Assembly (NCBI GenBank): GCA_035281645.1
Contig: DATEDN010000116.1
Coordinates: 1-48,462, forward strand
Origin: JACCTH01 sp035281645
GTDB taxonomy: Bacteria; Actinomycetota; Acidimicrobiia; Spongiisociales; ZC4RG35
Direction: 5' to 3'
Length of the DNA: 48,462 nt
The notes below the pieces were generated by a model, which saw only the letters and a program-made list of their open reading frames with translations, did no database searches and had not been told where the DNA came from. Shown in pieces: positions 1 to 8,898 of this stretch; within the stretch, counting starts at the first letter, position 1; every line of letters begins with the position of its first letter. The position numbers and the translations under genes are program-made.

Positions 1-5
1 TGCGA

Positions 6-215
6 GTGGACACCACTTCGCTTATACCGACACTCACCAGTCTCGACGACGGTGAAGCTGATCCTCAGACAGCGAAACGGACAGCGTCTGGGTGGGTTCT
101 GGTTCCTGATCCCGAGGACCTGCTGCCCAGCGTGAAAGCAGCCGACGCCATGCGGAGGGCTGGGTTGAAGGGCGAGATTCGGCTGGAGCTGCCTTCGGGG
201 TCGCTGCTCGCCTAG
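6..215 (+). CDS. small hypothetical protein (start probably spans the window ends)
   Basis: This 69-residue reading frame begins at a GTG when the window is read as linear. If the last base of the window is joined to the first, an in-frame ATG is created two codons upstream and would be the better start. The protein is acidic at the N terminus and its C-terminal half (…GLKGEIRLELPSG…) looks like a small beta structure. It lies in the virion module between the 262+-residue protein at the window end and the giant protein at 329, so a minor structural role is likely. I do not recognise a family. Confidence 0.55.
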   Translation: MDTTSLIPTLTSLDDGEADPQTAKRTASGWVLVPDPEDLLPSVKAADAMRRAGLKGEIRLELPSGSLLA

Positions 216-301
216 GCGGGTAGTAGGAGCCCCGCACGTCCATCTCCCGAGTCCAGCCCGCATCGTCGCTGGACGAGTAGTGCGTCATGCTCGCAGGGTA
301 T

Positions 302-322
302 CCCCCACGTCAACGGGGGTGA
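302..322 (+). promoter_or_regulatory. hairpin with Shine-Dalgarno in its 3' arm
   Basis: CCCCC at 302-306 pairs with GGGGG at 315-319. The 3' arm continues into GGGGGTGA, which resembles the actinobacterial GGAGGTGA site with one G·U-tolerated change, and ends six bases before the ATG at 329. This is one member of a family found before several rightward genes. The 113 bases between the preceding stop and 329 hold nothing else convincing. Confidence 0.5.
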
Positions 323-328
323 CATTAG

Positions 329-3300
329 ATGGCTGCTGCTGACTTTTCCACATCCCTGGGCCTCGACGCATCCGTCCAGGGGCTGGATGTCTCTCGGGTT
401 GATGCGAACCTGAAGGCCGCAAGGGCTGTAGAAATGGGCTGGCGTCTGCCTGAACTGCCCGAGTTAGTGAAGCTCGATCTGGCATCGGTTCCCGGCGTGA
501 CGCCGGAGAGCGTCAGCGCTCTGCTGCAAGGCCTGGATCGTGATTTCCACGGCGAGGCTGATGACGACGAGGACGACGTCATCACTCAGCAGTCGACCCC
601 GTATCGAGTGAACTTCAACGACCCTCGGGAGCGCTCGGGCTTCGACCAGTTCCGTGTCGCCTTCTCTGACTTGGCGAACAACCCCCGCCCGACCGAGACC
701 TCGGTCGATGCGGTCAAGCAGTGGAAGATCGAAGCGGCCCGGAAGGGCTATCTGAAGCTGGAGCAGGGCCAGCGGATCGACAACACCTGGGACCCGTCCT
801 ACAACTCGATCCGCTACGAGATGATGCGGGCCGACATGGACGACGCCTACCGTGGCGATCGGTTCGGCGCTCTGCCGTTGTTCGGTGAGGACAACCCTGA
901 CGGCACCCACAAGATGGGCGCCCTAGAGCACCTGGCGAAGTGGACGGCACCGTCTGGCCTCTTGGGCGCAGCCGTAGACCTTGACCTGTTCTGGGATGTT
1001 GGCGCTATCGGGAAGGAGTTCACCAGCTGGTCAGACAAGTGGCGCAAGTTGGGCGAGTCCAAGAATCCGTGGGATTTCGCCAAGAACTTCATCGACGCAG
1101 CGACAGGTCCAATCGACGACATTCTCGTGCCCGCCCTCAACATGTGGCTGCTCGCCTCGGGCGTGGGGGCAGCGATGAACTTCGGCCGAGTGGCGATGCT
1201 GGGCGAGAAGGCGATGATGGGTGGGAGGATCTTCGACAGCCTGTATGACTCCGTCAAGGTCGCCCAGGGCGTGTCTCGCATGGGCGAGGCATCCAGCTTG
1301 GCCCTGCGTTTGCAGCGTGGCGGCTCGACAGCGGCCGGCATCGGCAAGAAGCTGGAGCAGTGGCGTGCCTTGTCGGGCGTGAAAGCCACCAAGGGCGTGG
1401 TGCAGCAGGGCATGAAGCTCGGCCTTGCCTCGCAGGCCGAGGACCTGCTGCCCGGATACCAAGGTGGATTCGCCATTGGCGACTTCGACCCGATCGCCAA
1501 CGCACGGGATCGCTTCACCAAGAGCCCGCTCGTTTGGGGCGTTGGTGAAGCCCTGTTCACCCCGTACAGCGTCTTCTCGCCAGGCTCGTTCACGGGCGTA
1601 GCGAAGAGCTTTGGTGGCTTCGGAGCAAAGGCCTTGGGCTCAGCCCCAGGCCGTGCTGCCGTTGGCGCCGTGATCGGCGCAGGCGTGGGAACGGCAACAG
1701 GCGAAGACACGAGCGACATCTTCACCGGCATGGCTGCCGGAGCAGGCCTCGCTGCCGGAGCCCCAGTTATCGGCAAGGGGCTCAGCGCAGCCAGCTCCAT
1801 CCCGGGCCTGAGCGCAACCCGTGCCGCCAAGGTGGTCGGGTTCGCTGGGGACTTCCTCCAGAAGACCAGCTTCGCCCCGATCGCCAAGGACCAGCGCATC
1901 ACAAAGGTGATGCACGAGTCGCTGCTCGACTCGCTTCAAGGTGACGACCTGATCCGGTACCAGGAGGCCTTCCAGCGGGAGGGTTTCGTTGGGGCTCTGA
2001 AGAACGTCTACGGGGTGGACGAGGAAGCTGCCGGCGCAGCTATCTCCTACGCCATGCTCGCAGCGTCGGCCGACTACACGGCCACCATGCAGGCAAAGGC
2101 GCTGGGCGAGAAGGGCTTCAAGAGTCGGTACCACTTGAACCGGAACAAGCTCATCAACCAGATCCGTGGCATCGACATGGATGCTGTGTCTGAGGGCAAG
2201 TTCGAGCAGATGGCCTATCTGATGGCCAAGCGTGACGCTGGCTCCAACTTCGGTGTCGGCAAGCGCTACAGGAAGATCCTCGGTCAGTTGCAGAGCGACC
2301 CTGAGAGGGCGATGGAACTGGCCAACATGCACAACAATCAGGCGCACGACACGCTGCGCCAGATGTTGTCGGTGGAGAACATGCCAGACTTTGATCCGGC
2401 GATGGGCAACGCCTGGGCGCAGCTCGACCCCGAAGGCAAGCTCGGCGTGATGCGCACCTACCTGCCGAAGGTGTGGGACACGTTCGGCAACTGGCCACGG
2501 TTCACCGAGCGCTACACCGACATCCGCCACATGACGGAGGACGGCCTTCTCGACGAGGTTGAGTACCTCACAGCCAAGGGCGTCCACGGTCGAGGCATGA
2601 AGATCCTCTCCGAGTTCGAGACTGTCCCGACTGCGCCCCGGGCGCACATGTGGACCGACAGCATCGACGACCACATGCTCGACAAGGTTGACATCAACGA
2701 CTACGCAGCCCGTGGCTACATGGCTCCGCTCGCCCGGAGCGTGCAGTCGCAGGGTGCGACCACGCTCGCCAAGGCCGACACGATCACGAAGCAAGAGCTG
2801 CTCGAAGCTGTCGCCAAGATGCGGGATCTGACCGACAACTACCGAGCCTTTACCGGCATCCCGATCAAGGCTCGCAAGGCCGGCAACATCACCGAGAGCG
2901 GAGCGAAGCTGCTCGGCAAGATCGGTGATGCTGGCACCGAGTTGGGCTCGATGACCCGTGCCCGGCTCACCGAGATCGCCTCGGCAGCCGGCTTGACGTC
3001 TGGCGAGACCGAGTTCTTGAAGAAGATGAACGGCTTCGCCGGTCGTCACGGGCTCTCGTCGTCCGACCTTCGTCTGGAGATGGAGCGTGTCATCGACGAC
3101 ATGGTCGGGGACCAGACCTTGCTGGAGCGCTTCGGTCTCGGCACCGTTGTCACCGGCAAAGACGGCCGTGTGCTGAAAGGCCACGAGGCTCTCGCCCACT
3201 ACGCCAAGGAACTCCAGGAGCGCAGCAAGTTCACGGCCGCAGAACTGGACGTGGACGGGCTGATCCGCAAGATGGACGACTCCGGCCGGGTGAACGACGC

Positions 3301-5524
3301 AGCCAAGCTGCGGTCGTACAAGACCCAGCTGGAGCGGGACGGGTACAAGCTGGTACATGGCGTCGAGTACCTCACGCCCCACGATTTGATGGGCGCTACG
3401 CCGATCTTCAAAGACATCTCGACCCGGCACATGAATGCTGTGTCTCTCGGCAACTTCTTCCGTGGCCGGATGCCGGAGGTCGCTCGCATGGAGCAGACCC
3501 GTCGCCGGTACACGGCCCTGGCATCGGAGCTGTCGCAGATCGACGGTCACGGCCTGGACCTGTCGGACGAGAGTCAGGACATGAAGGACATCCTCTCTCG
3601 TGCGCAGGGCCTGCTGTACCGCAAGCAGGAAACCTCGGAGATGCTCCTCGAAGAGGTGCGCAACGAGACGATCGGCAGGAAGCTGTCGGCCCGCTGGCAT
3701 TCCAGCACGACACCAACCCGTGTGGAGGATCTCGGCCTCGGCGTCAACTACGCCGATGTGGTCGAAGAGTTCGGCGCCGTCTACAGCCCGGAGGTCGCTA
3801 AGGCTGTCTGGCGTGCGCTGAAGAAGTCCAGGAACGCAGAGTTCAAGGATCTCGGCCTTGCTGCCGTGGAAGCCAAGCTGCGCAACAGGAGCCAGCTGGT
3901 GGACGCCCTCACCGTCCTGTCAGCGACAGGCTTGGTGTCGGGCGCCGCCGTCGGGGCAGCGACATCCGATGACCCGTTCTCTGGCGCCCTGAAGGGCGCA
4001 GCAATCGGCGGGGCCGCAGGCCTCGCCGGACAGGTCGGTTTCAAGGGAACGCTGCGTAAAGCAGGCGAGGCTTTCGACCAGTCCCGCTGGAGCCGGTACG
4101 GCTACATGGCCGACAACTACGCCAGGCTCCGGGACCAGTTGCGTTTCACCATGTCGCCCTGGTTCGACATCACCCGCTACTCGGAGGCGGGGATGCTCGG
4201 CCAGATTGGCGTGCCGTCACACGTCAACGGCAAGCGGGTGATCCTGCCATACAACATCGCTCCGTCACGTCTGGAGAAGCAGCTCGACAAGTACGACCTG
4301 TCGCATCTGAAGATCCCGCCCGAGCTTCGGGAGAAGGGTGGCAAGGGTGTCGTCGATCATCTGAAGAGCGAGTACGCCCGTGCCGCACGTGGGCAGTTCA
4401 ACCCGGACGCAGCTGATGGGGCTGTCAACTTCTTCCGCCAGGTCGGCATCATGGGCTTCAGCCCGCTCGACTATGAGCGCTCTGTGTTCTCGCACCTGCG
4501 AGCCCAAGGAGTTGAGACCAAGCAGGCGTTCGAGGCTGCGAGAGAAGCGTTCAGCTACGGCCTGAAAGGCCGGAGCCCTGCCGAGCTGTCGGTCAACACG
4601 ATCTTCTTCCCGTTCAGCTTCGCTTTCAAGACAGCCAAGCACACGGCCCAGTGGATCGGTGACGACTTCACCCGCTCGGTCATCATCCATGACGGCCTCC
4701 GGCTGCACCAGCTGCTCGACGAGAAGTACGACCTGGACTCGCTGTGGCGTGACCACCTGCCGGCGCTGGAGAAGCTCCAGCAGCTGAACCCGTGGGCCTA
4801 CGGTCTGTCTCTCGGCCAAATGGGTGGCATCAACCGTCGAGCTTTCGACTTCGGGTGGAAGGCGACGATGAGCCTGTTCACCCCGCAGGGTTTCAGCATC
4901 AAGAACGCTGCCGATGCGGAGATGGTGACCGGCTTGGCGAAGGCGTTGATGCCGGCGATCAACGACATCCAGCACCTTGCCGAAGACTTGAAAGAGCAAG
5001 GGCACGTCTTGTTCTCGCCCACCCATCAGACCCGGGCCGCTGAGGCCCGGGATGGCTACGGCGAGTGGAACGAGTACAAGCGGGCTGTCAGCCAGCAGCT
5101 GTCCGACCACGGCTACACGTTCGCTGACCTTCAGCGCAACCCATCGCTGACCGAGGCGAAGATGGCGTACAACGCCAAGCGTGCCGAGTTGGGTGAGAAG
5201 TTCCCGGGCTGGCTGGAGTCACAGAAGCGAGCGATCGTCAACAAGACGGCGCTCGACATGGAGAAGCGTGACGCTCTTGCCCGTGCCGCTACTGGCAAGG
5301 GCACAGTCACCGACCAGATGCTGTTCGAGTACGAGCAGCAGGTCGATGCCGTTAAGGCCTACATGGACCAGTACGGCATCGAGGACTGGCAGGATCTCGA
5401 CCCTGAGACGTGGGATGCCCTCCACGGCATGGCTATTCAGTTCGCTGAGCGGAACCCGCAGTGGAAATGGATCTACAACAGGTTCTATCGCTCGCAATTT
5501 GGGCCGATTGAGAGGACGATCTAA
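329..5524 (+). CDS. giant internal virion (polyvalent-type) protein
   Basis: At 1731 residues this is the largest gene. It is mostly charged and helical, with two alanine/glycine-rich hydrophobic zipper segments at about residues 440-490 and 1195-1245. Both follow the pattern GA-x-GAAT-x-DD-x-F-x-G…GAAxGLAG, as in membrane-inserting parts of large phage ejection proteins. A later region (about 1350-1500) has aromatic-rich helices. Its position downstream of portal and upstream of scaffold and capsid, with no tail tube genes nearby, argues for a DNA-ejection or internal core protein rather than a classical tape measure. The ATG follows a GGGGGTGA Shine-Dalgarno. It ends one base before the next GTG start. 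Function is inferred from size, composition and position. Confidence 0.7.
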   Translation: MAAADFSTSLGLDASVQGLDVSRVDANLKAARAVEMGWRLPELPELVKLDLASVPGVTPESVSALLQGLDRDFHGEADDDEDDVITQQSTPYRVNFNDPRERSGFDQFRVAFSDLANNPRPTETSVDAVKQWKIEAARKGYLKLEQGQRIDNTWDPSYNSIRYEMMRADMDDAYRGDRFGALPLFGEDNPDGTHKMGALEHLAKWTAPSGLLGAAVDLDLFWDVGAIGKEFTSWSDKWRKLGESKNPWDFAKNFIDAATGPIDDILVPALNMWLLASGVGAAMNFGRVAMLGEKAMMGGRIFDSLYDSVKVAQGVSRMGEASSLALRLQRGGSTAAGIGKKLEQWRALSGVKATKGVVQQGMKLGLASQAEDLLPGYQGGFAIGDFDPIANARDRFTKSPLVWGVGEALFTPYSVFSPGSFTGVAKSFGGFGAKALGSAPGRAAVGAVIGAGVGTATGEDTSDIFTGMAAGAGLAAGAPVIGKGLSAASSIPGLSATRAAKVVGFAGDFLQKTSFAPIAKDQRITKVMHESLLDSLQGDDLIRYQEAFQREGFVGALKNVYGVDEEAAGAAISYAMLAASADYTATMQAKALGEKGFKSRYHLNRNKLINQIRGIDMDAVSEGKFEQMAYLMAKRDAGSNFGVGKRYRKILGQLQSDPERAMELANMHNNQAHDTLRQMLSVENMPDFDPAMGNAWAQLDPEGKLGVMRTYLPKVWDTFGNWPRFTERYTDIRHMTEDGLLDEVEYLTAKGVHGRGMKILSEFETVPTAPRAHMWTDSIDDHMLDKVDINDYAARGYMAPLARSVQSQGATTLAKADTITKQELLEAVAKMRDLTDNYRAFTGIPIKARKAGNITESGAKLLGKIGDAGTELGSMTRARLTEIASAAGLTSGETEFLKKMNGFAGRHGLSSSDLRLEMERVIDDMVGDQTLLERFGLGTVVTGKDGRVLKGHEALAHYAKELQERSKFTAAELDVDGLIRKMDDSGRVNDAAKLRSYKTQLERDGYKLVHGVEYLTPHDLMGATPIFKDISTRHMNAVSLGNFFRGRMPEVARMEQTRRRYTALASELSQIDGHGLDLSDESQDMKDILSRAQGLLYRKQETSEMLLEEVRNETIGRKLSARWHSSTTPTRVEDLGLGVNYADVVEEFGAVYSPEVAKAVWRALKKSRNAEFKDLGLAAVEAKLRNRSQLVDALTVLSATGLVSGAAVGAATSDDPFSGALKGAAIGGAAGLAGQVGFKGTLRKAGEAFDQSRWSRYGYMADNYARLRDQLRFTMSPWFDITRYSEAGMLGQIGVPSHVNGKRVILPYNIAPSRLEKQLDKYDLSHLKIPPELREKGGKGVVDHLKSEYARAARGQFNPDAADGAVNFFRQVGIMGFSPLDYERSVFSHLRAQGVETKQAFEAAREAFSYGLKGRSPAELSVNTIFFPFSFAFKTAKHTAQWIGDDFTRSVIIHDGLRLHQLLDEKYDLDSLWRDHLPALEKLQQLNPWAYGLSLGQMGGINRRAFDFGWKATMSLFTPQGFSIKNAADAEMVTGLAKALMPAINDIQHLAEDLKEQGHVLFSPTHQTRAAEARDGYGEWNEYKRAVSQQLSDHGYTFADLQRNPSLTEAKMAYNAKRAELGEKFPGWLESQKRAIVNKTALDMEKRDALARAATGKGTVTDQMLFEYEQQVDAVKAYMDQYGIEDWQDLDPETWDALHGMAIQFAERNPQWKWIYNRFYRSQFGPIERTI

Positions 5525-7294
5525 GTGGCCGACAAGCGACCCGTTCCCCCGCTGGAAGAGTTCCGCAAGCTGCCTGCGTCCCAGCAGGAAGAGGTCCTGC
5601 GGACCATCGGTGAGGACGCCTTGTTCGACGGCTCCCAGTTCGCCAGCTACTTCCAGGCGTACTCGCAGACTGGCGGCTCCACCCCGGACAAGGACTTCCT
5701 GACCCCGCTCAACAAGCGGAAGTATGAGCCCACCAAAGAGGCCCAGGGCCAAGCTGCGGTTCAGGAGGCTGCCACTCAGGCCAGCACGAACCAGGGCCGT
5801 GTCAGTGACGCCAACAAGGACGGCAAGGTCGACGAGAAGGACCAGGCTGCCGCCACGGAGGCCGAGACTGCGCTCGGCCTCCCTTCAGGGACACTGAAGG
5901 TCTCAGCCCTCCCAGCGTGGGTCGCTGCGAAGGTGCAGCCTCGTGGCCAGACGGACCTCACCAGAGATCAGCAGAACAGGCTGGTCGAGTGGTGGAACAT
6001 GTGGAACCCAGCCAACCCGGTGGACTCCTTTGAGGATGTGCTTCCGATCCTGGAGGCCAACCCCACGCTGCGCAACGAGAAGATCCTTGACGCAGCCCTC
6101 GATGACGACGAGCCCATCCTGTCGTATGAGATGAAGGTTCCTGGCGGCGGGAGCGTCAAGCTCACCGACGAGCAGATGACCATTCTCTCCGGGTCTTTCG
6201 GCCTCGATCCAAGGACGGCCACTCAGGTCGCCAAGTACGCAGGTGTCCTTGATCTGAAGACCTCGACTGGAGAGTTGGCCTGGCAGCCGTTGGCTGCCCT
6301 GTCCAAGGCGGCTGATCGTGAAGGCGTGTTCACCGGCGCCCTCGCAGAGGATGATCGCACCGCAGCCTTGGAGGCGAAGAAGGAGAGGCTGCGCAACCTG
6401 GAGTTGGGCCGCAAGGCTAAGGGCAGTGTCTCAAACCGGGCTGAGTTTCAGGAGATTGAGAACCTGAAGCTGGAGATCCGCAAGGAGGAGCAGGCTCTCT
6501 CCCGCAACAAGCAGCGCCGCAAGGGCGCAGACAACTCGGTGCTGATGCTCGGCAAGAAGTACGAGGAGGGCTTGACCCTCTACGGCCAGGACCCCGAGCT
6601 TGCCTATCTGCACGCTCTCGACCCGGCCTTGGTGAAGCGTGTCACCTCGGGGTGGGTGACAGGCAACGTCAGCTCGGAGGATTTCCAGAAGGCCGGGCAG
6701 CTGTTCCTCGACGGGGGCTTCAGCCCTGACGACATGGCCAAGCTCGGCTTCTTCACGTCAGGGTCCAGCGCCGGCAAGCTGTCCGGTGCCGGGTATCTCG
6801 ACTACCTCGACCTGCGTGACGCCATCGCAAAGGCCGGTGGAGCGGGCGCCACGAAGCGTACGCTCGATCAGGACGGCGTCAAGCAGCAGGTGGAAGAGAT
6901 GTGGCAGGCGATGTTCATGGAGGACGCCCCGGATTCGGTGGTGCAGGCCTTTCTGTCGTCGGCTAACTCAGCTCTCGCATCTGCGCCTGATGGCCAGGAC
7001 TTCGACCTGTCGAACCGGCTCCAGTCGTTCTTGGAGAAGACTGGCAAGTTCCAGGAGCTGTACGGCAAGGCCGATGGCCTTGACTGGCAGTCGTATCAGG
7101 CCCAGTTTGGCAGCGCCAGCAACTCGATGCTGGGCGCTCAGATCGACAAGCAGGCGATCCAGGCGGGCATGAAGACCGGCAAGCTCCAGACCACCGTCGG
7201 CCAAGCGCTAGGTAACAACCTGGGTGCGGCAGACAACTCGACGCTGATGGGTCGCCTGGCGAGGGCTGCATCGGTGGTCAACAGCCAGACATAG
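5525..7294 (+). CDS. putative internal virion protein with an EF-hand-like loop
   Basis: This 589-residue protein starts at a GTG immediately after the stop of the giant protein, with GAGAGGA upstream. Residues 95-106 form a canonical calcium loop (D95-x-N97-x-D99-G-x-V-x-x-x-D106), flanked by alanine/glutamate-rich helices. A highly charged coiled-coil-like segment covers about residues 280-345. The C-terminal third is alanine- and glutamine-rich. It sits between two other large proteins of the same module and is probably packaged in the virion. No enzymatic motif was seen. The calcium-binding idea rests on the 12-residue loop only, and a paired second EF-hand was not found. Confidence 0.6.
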   Translation: MADKRPVPPLEEFRKLPASQQEEVLRTIGEDALFDGSQFASYFQAYSQTGGSTPDKDFLTPLNKRKYEPTKEAQGQAAVQEAATQASTNQGRVSDANKDGKVDEKDQAAATEAETALGLPSGTLKVSALPAWVAAKVQPRGQTDLTRDQQNRLVEWWNMWNPANPVDSFEDVLPILEANPTLRNEKILDAALDDDEPILSYEMKVPGGGSVKLTDEQMTILSGSFGLDPRTATQVAKYAGVLDLKTSTGELAWQPLAALSKAADREGVFTGALAEDDRTAALEAKKERLRNLELGRKAKGSVSNRAEFQEIENLKLEIRKEEQALSRNKQRRKGADNSVLMLGKKYEEGLTLYGQDPELAYLHALDPALVKRVTSGWVTGNVSSEDFQKAGQLFLDGGFSPDDMAKLGFFTSGSSAGKLSGAGYLDYLDLRDAIAKAGGAGATKRTLDQDGVKQQVEEMWQAMFMEDAPDSVVQAFLSSANSALASAPDGQDFDLSNRLQSFLEKTGKFQELYGKADGLDWQSYQAQFGSASNSMLGAQIDKQAIQAGMKTGKLQTTVGQALGNNLGAADNSTLMGRLARAASVVNSQT

Positions 7295-7309
7295 CCCCCT
7301 CGGGGGTGG
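7295..7309 (+). promoter_or_regulatory. intergenic hairpin with Shine-Dalgarno arm
   Basis: CCCC at 7295-7298 and GGGG at 7303-7306 form a short GC hairpin with a four-base CTCG loop directly after the upstream stop codon. GGGGGTGG ends nine bases before the ATG at 7318. A GTG at 7306 inside the arm is an alternative start but would consume the Shine-Dalgarno. Confidence 0.45.
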
Positions 7310-7317
7310 TCTATGAC

Positions 7318-8898
7318 ATGGCCGTTCTCTCCCCCGAGCAAGTCAGCCAGTTGGCTTACCAAGCAGGCTTCCGAGGGGATGCCCTTGTCGCCATCGTTGC
7401 GATCGCCAAGCGTGAGTCCGGCTACCGGACCGAGGCCCATCGCACCAACCGGGACCCGTCAGCGATGGTCGGGGATTTCGGGCTTCTCCAGATCAACTAC
7501 ACCAACGTCTCCCGCCTCGGTGAGATCGGCGTCACGAGCACAGCTCAGCTGCTTGACCCTTTGACCAACCTGCGGGCCGCATTCCTGCTGTCGGGTGGTG
7601 GGTCCAACTTGCAGCCGTGGGCTGCTGGGCCGGGCGGCTGGACCGCCGAGGGCGATCCGCTCTACGGGACGAACGTGCAGGCGGCACGATCCGCTGTCAC
7701 CAACGCCCAGACCCAGGGGCTGCTCGGACAGTCCTGGGCCGGGACTTCTACGCCAACTTCGTCTGGAGGAGCAGTGCCTGAAGCAGCCGGCCCGGCAGGG
7801 GCCGGCATCCAGCTTCCATCCGATGCCCGTGTGATGCAGGTCGCTGGCGGTCCTCTTGCCGCAGCGTTCGATCTCGGTGGCGGGGTCACCATCTGGTATG
7901 ACCTCTCGGGGACTGGTATTCCAGTTGACCAGGCAAGAGTGGAACAGGTCAGCCTCGACCAGTGGTCCGCTCTCGGCTGGGTGGAGGGCGGCTCCGGCCT
8001 GGAGCTTGACGGCGTCCAAGCCAACTATGGGTCGTTCAACGGCTTCTGGTCGCAGGTTGTTACCCAGATCATGGGCAACAACCTGGCGAAAGACGACCCG
8101 GGTGTCCGTCGTGTGCTGGCCGAATATGCGGCCCGGCCGGACATGTCGGACCAGGAGTTGCAGAACCGGCTCCAGGGCACCGAGTGGTACAACGCCCGGA
8201 CGCAAGGCCAGCTGGAGTGGAACGGCCTTTCTGACGCCGAGAAGCAGAAGCGCCGGGATGACATCGCTGCGCAGATGGCGAACGCCTGGATGTCGATGGC
8301 GGGCGTGGTCGTTGACGTCTCCGATCCTCGCATCCAGAACTACGTCGACAAGGTCGCTTCCGGCGAACTCGGCTATGGGGCTTGGACTGAGCAGGTTGTC
8401 AAGCAATCCGCTGAAGGCAACCCGGAGTCCCCTTGGTCCCGGCAGGTCCGTGAAGAGCAGGAGACACAGCGCCAGCGCCCGGTCGACATTGAGAACACGG
8501 CCCACCGTGTTCGAGACCTAGCTAAGCGCTGGGGTGTGCAGATCAGCGACGGCAAGGCGATGGAGTACGGCAAGGCGATCATCGAGAAGACGTCGTCCGA
8601 AGCCGACGTCATCAACACGTTCAAAGGCCAGGCACAGCAGCTCTACCAGTGGAAGGACCCTGACCTGGAGACGATGACGGCAGCCGGCCCGTGGATGGAG
8701 ACGTACAAGCGGGTGATGGAGCAGGAGGGCGACATCTTCAACCCGAAGGTCCAGTCCGCTCTCACGGCTGGCAAGCCTCCGTGGGAGTTTGAGCAGGAGC
8801 TGAAGAAGTCCAGCGACTGGTTGGGGACCAGGAACGCCAGGAGCGAGATGTTCTCGATCGTCGCTGAAGCCGGCCGCAAGATGGGCTTCGTCGCCTGA
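7318..8898 (+). CDS. virion-associated lytic transglycosylase / internal protein
   Basis: The 526-residue protein has an N-terminal lysozyme-like SLT domain over about residues 1-110. The catalytic-type ES motif is at E33 in AKRESGY, followed by GDFGLLQIN at about 52-60, both typical of soluble lytic transglycosylases. The remainder is helical and charged. It includes a segment (LQGTEWYNARTQ) resembling the IRGTSQYKTRFPG segment of the next protein, so the two share an internal-protein module. It probably cuts peptidoglycan locally during genome entry, as T7 gp16 does. The ATG at 7318 was preferred over the GTG at 7306 because it leaves an intact Shine-Dalgarno. Its stop overlaps the next start (TGATG). 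Confidence 0.8.
   Translation: MAVLSPEQVSQLAYQAGFRGDALVAIVAIAKRESGYRTEAHRTNRDPSAMVGDFGLLQINYTNVSRLGEIGVTSTAQLLDPLTNLRAAFLLSGGGSNLQPWAAGPGGWTAEGDPLYGTNVQAARSAVTNAQTQGLLGQSWAGTSTPTSSGGAVPEAAGPAGAGIQLPSDARVMQVAGGPLAAAFDLGGGVTIWYDLSGTGIPVDQARVEQVSLDQWSALGWVEGGSGLELDGVQANYGSFNGFWSQVVTQIMGNNLAKDDPGVRRVLAEYAARPDMSDQELQNRLQGTEWYNARTQGQLEWNGLSDAEKQKRRDDIAAQMANAWMSMAGVVVDVSDPRIQNYVDKVASGELGYGAWTEQVVKQSAEGNPESPWSRQVREEQETQRQRPVDIENTAHRVRDLAKRWGVQISDGKAMEYGKAIIEKTSSEADVINTFKGQAQQLYQWKDPDLETMTAAGPWMETYKRVMEQEGDIFNPKVQSALTAGKPPWEFEQELKKSSDWLGTRNARSEMFSIVAEAGRKMGFVA

Noticed and set aside
1640..3700. 686-codon open frame on the opposite strand of the giant gene
   Set aside because: It is a high-GC antisense shadow: low-complexity composition, no start signal, and the sense frame has coherent protein character throughout.
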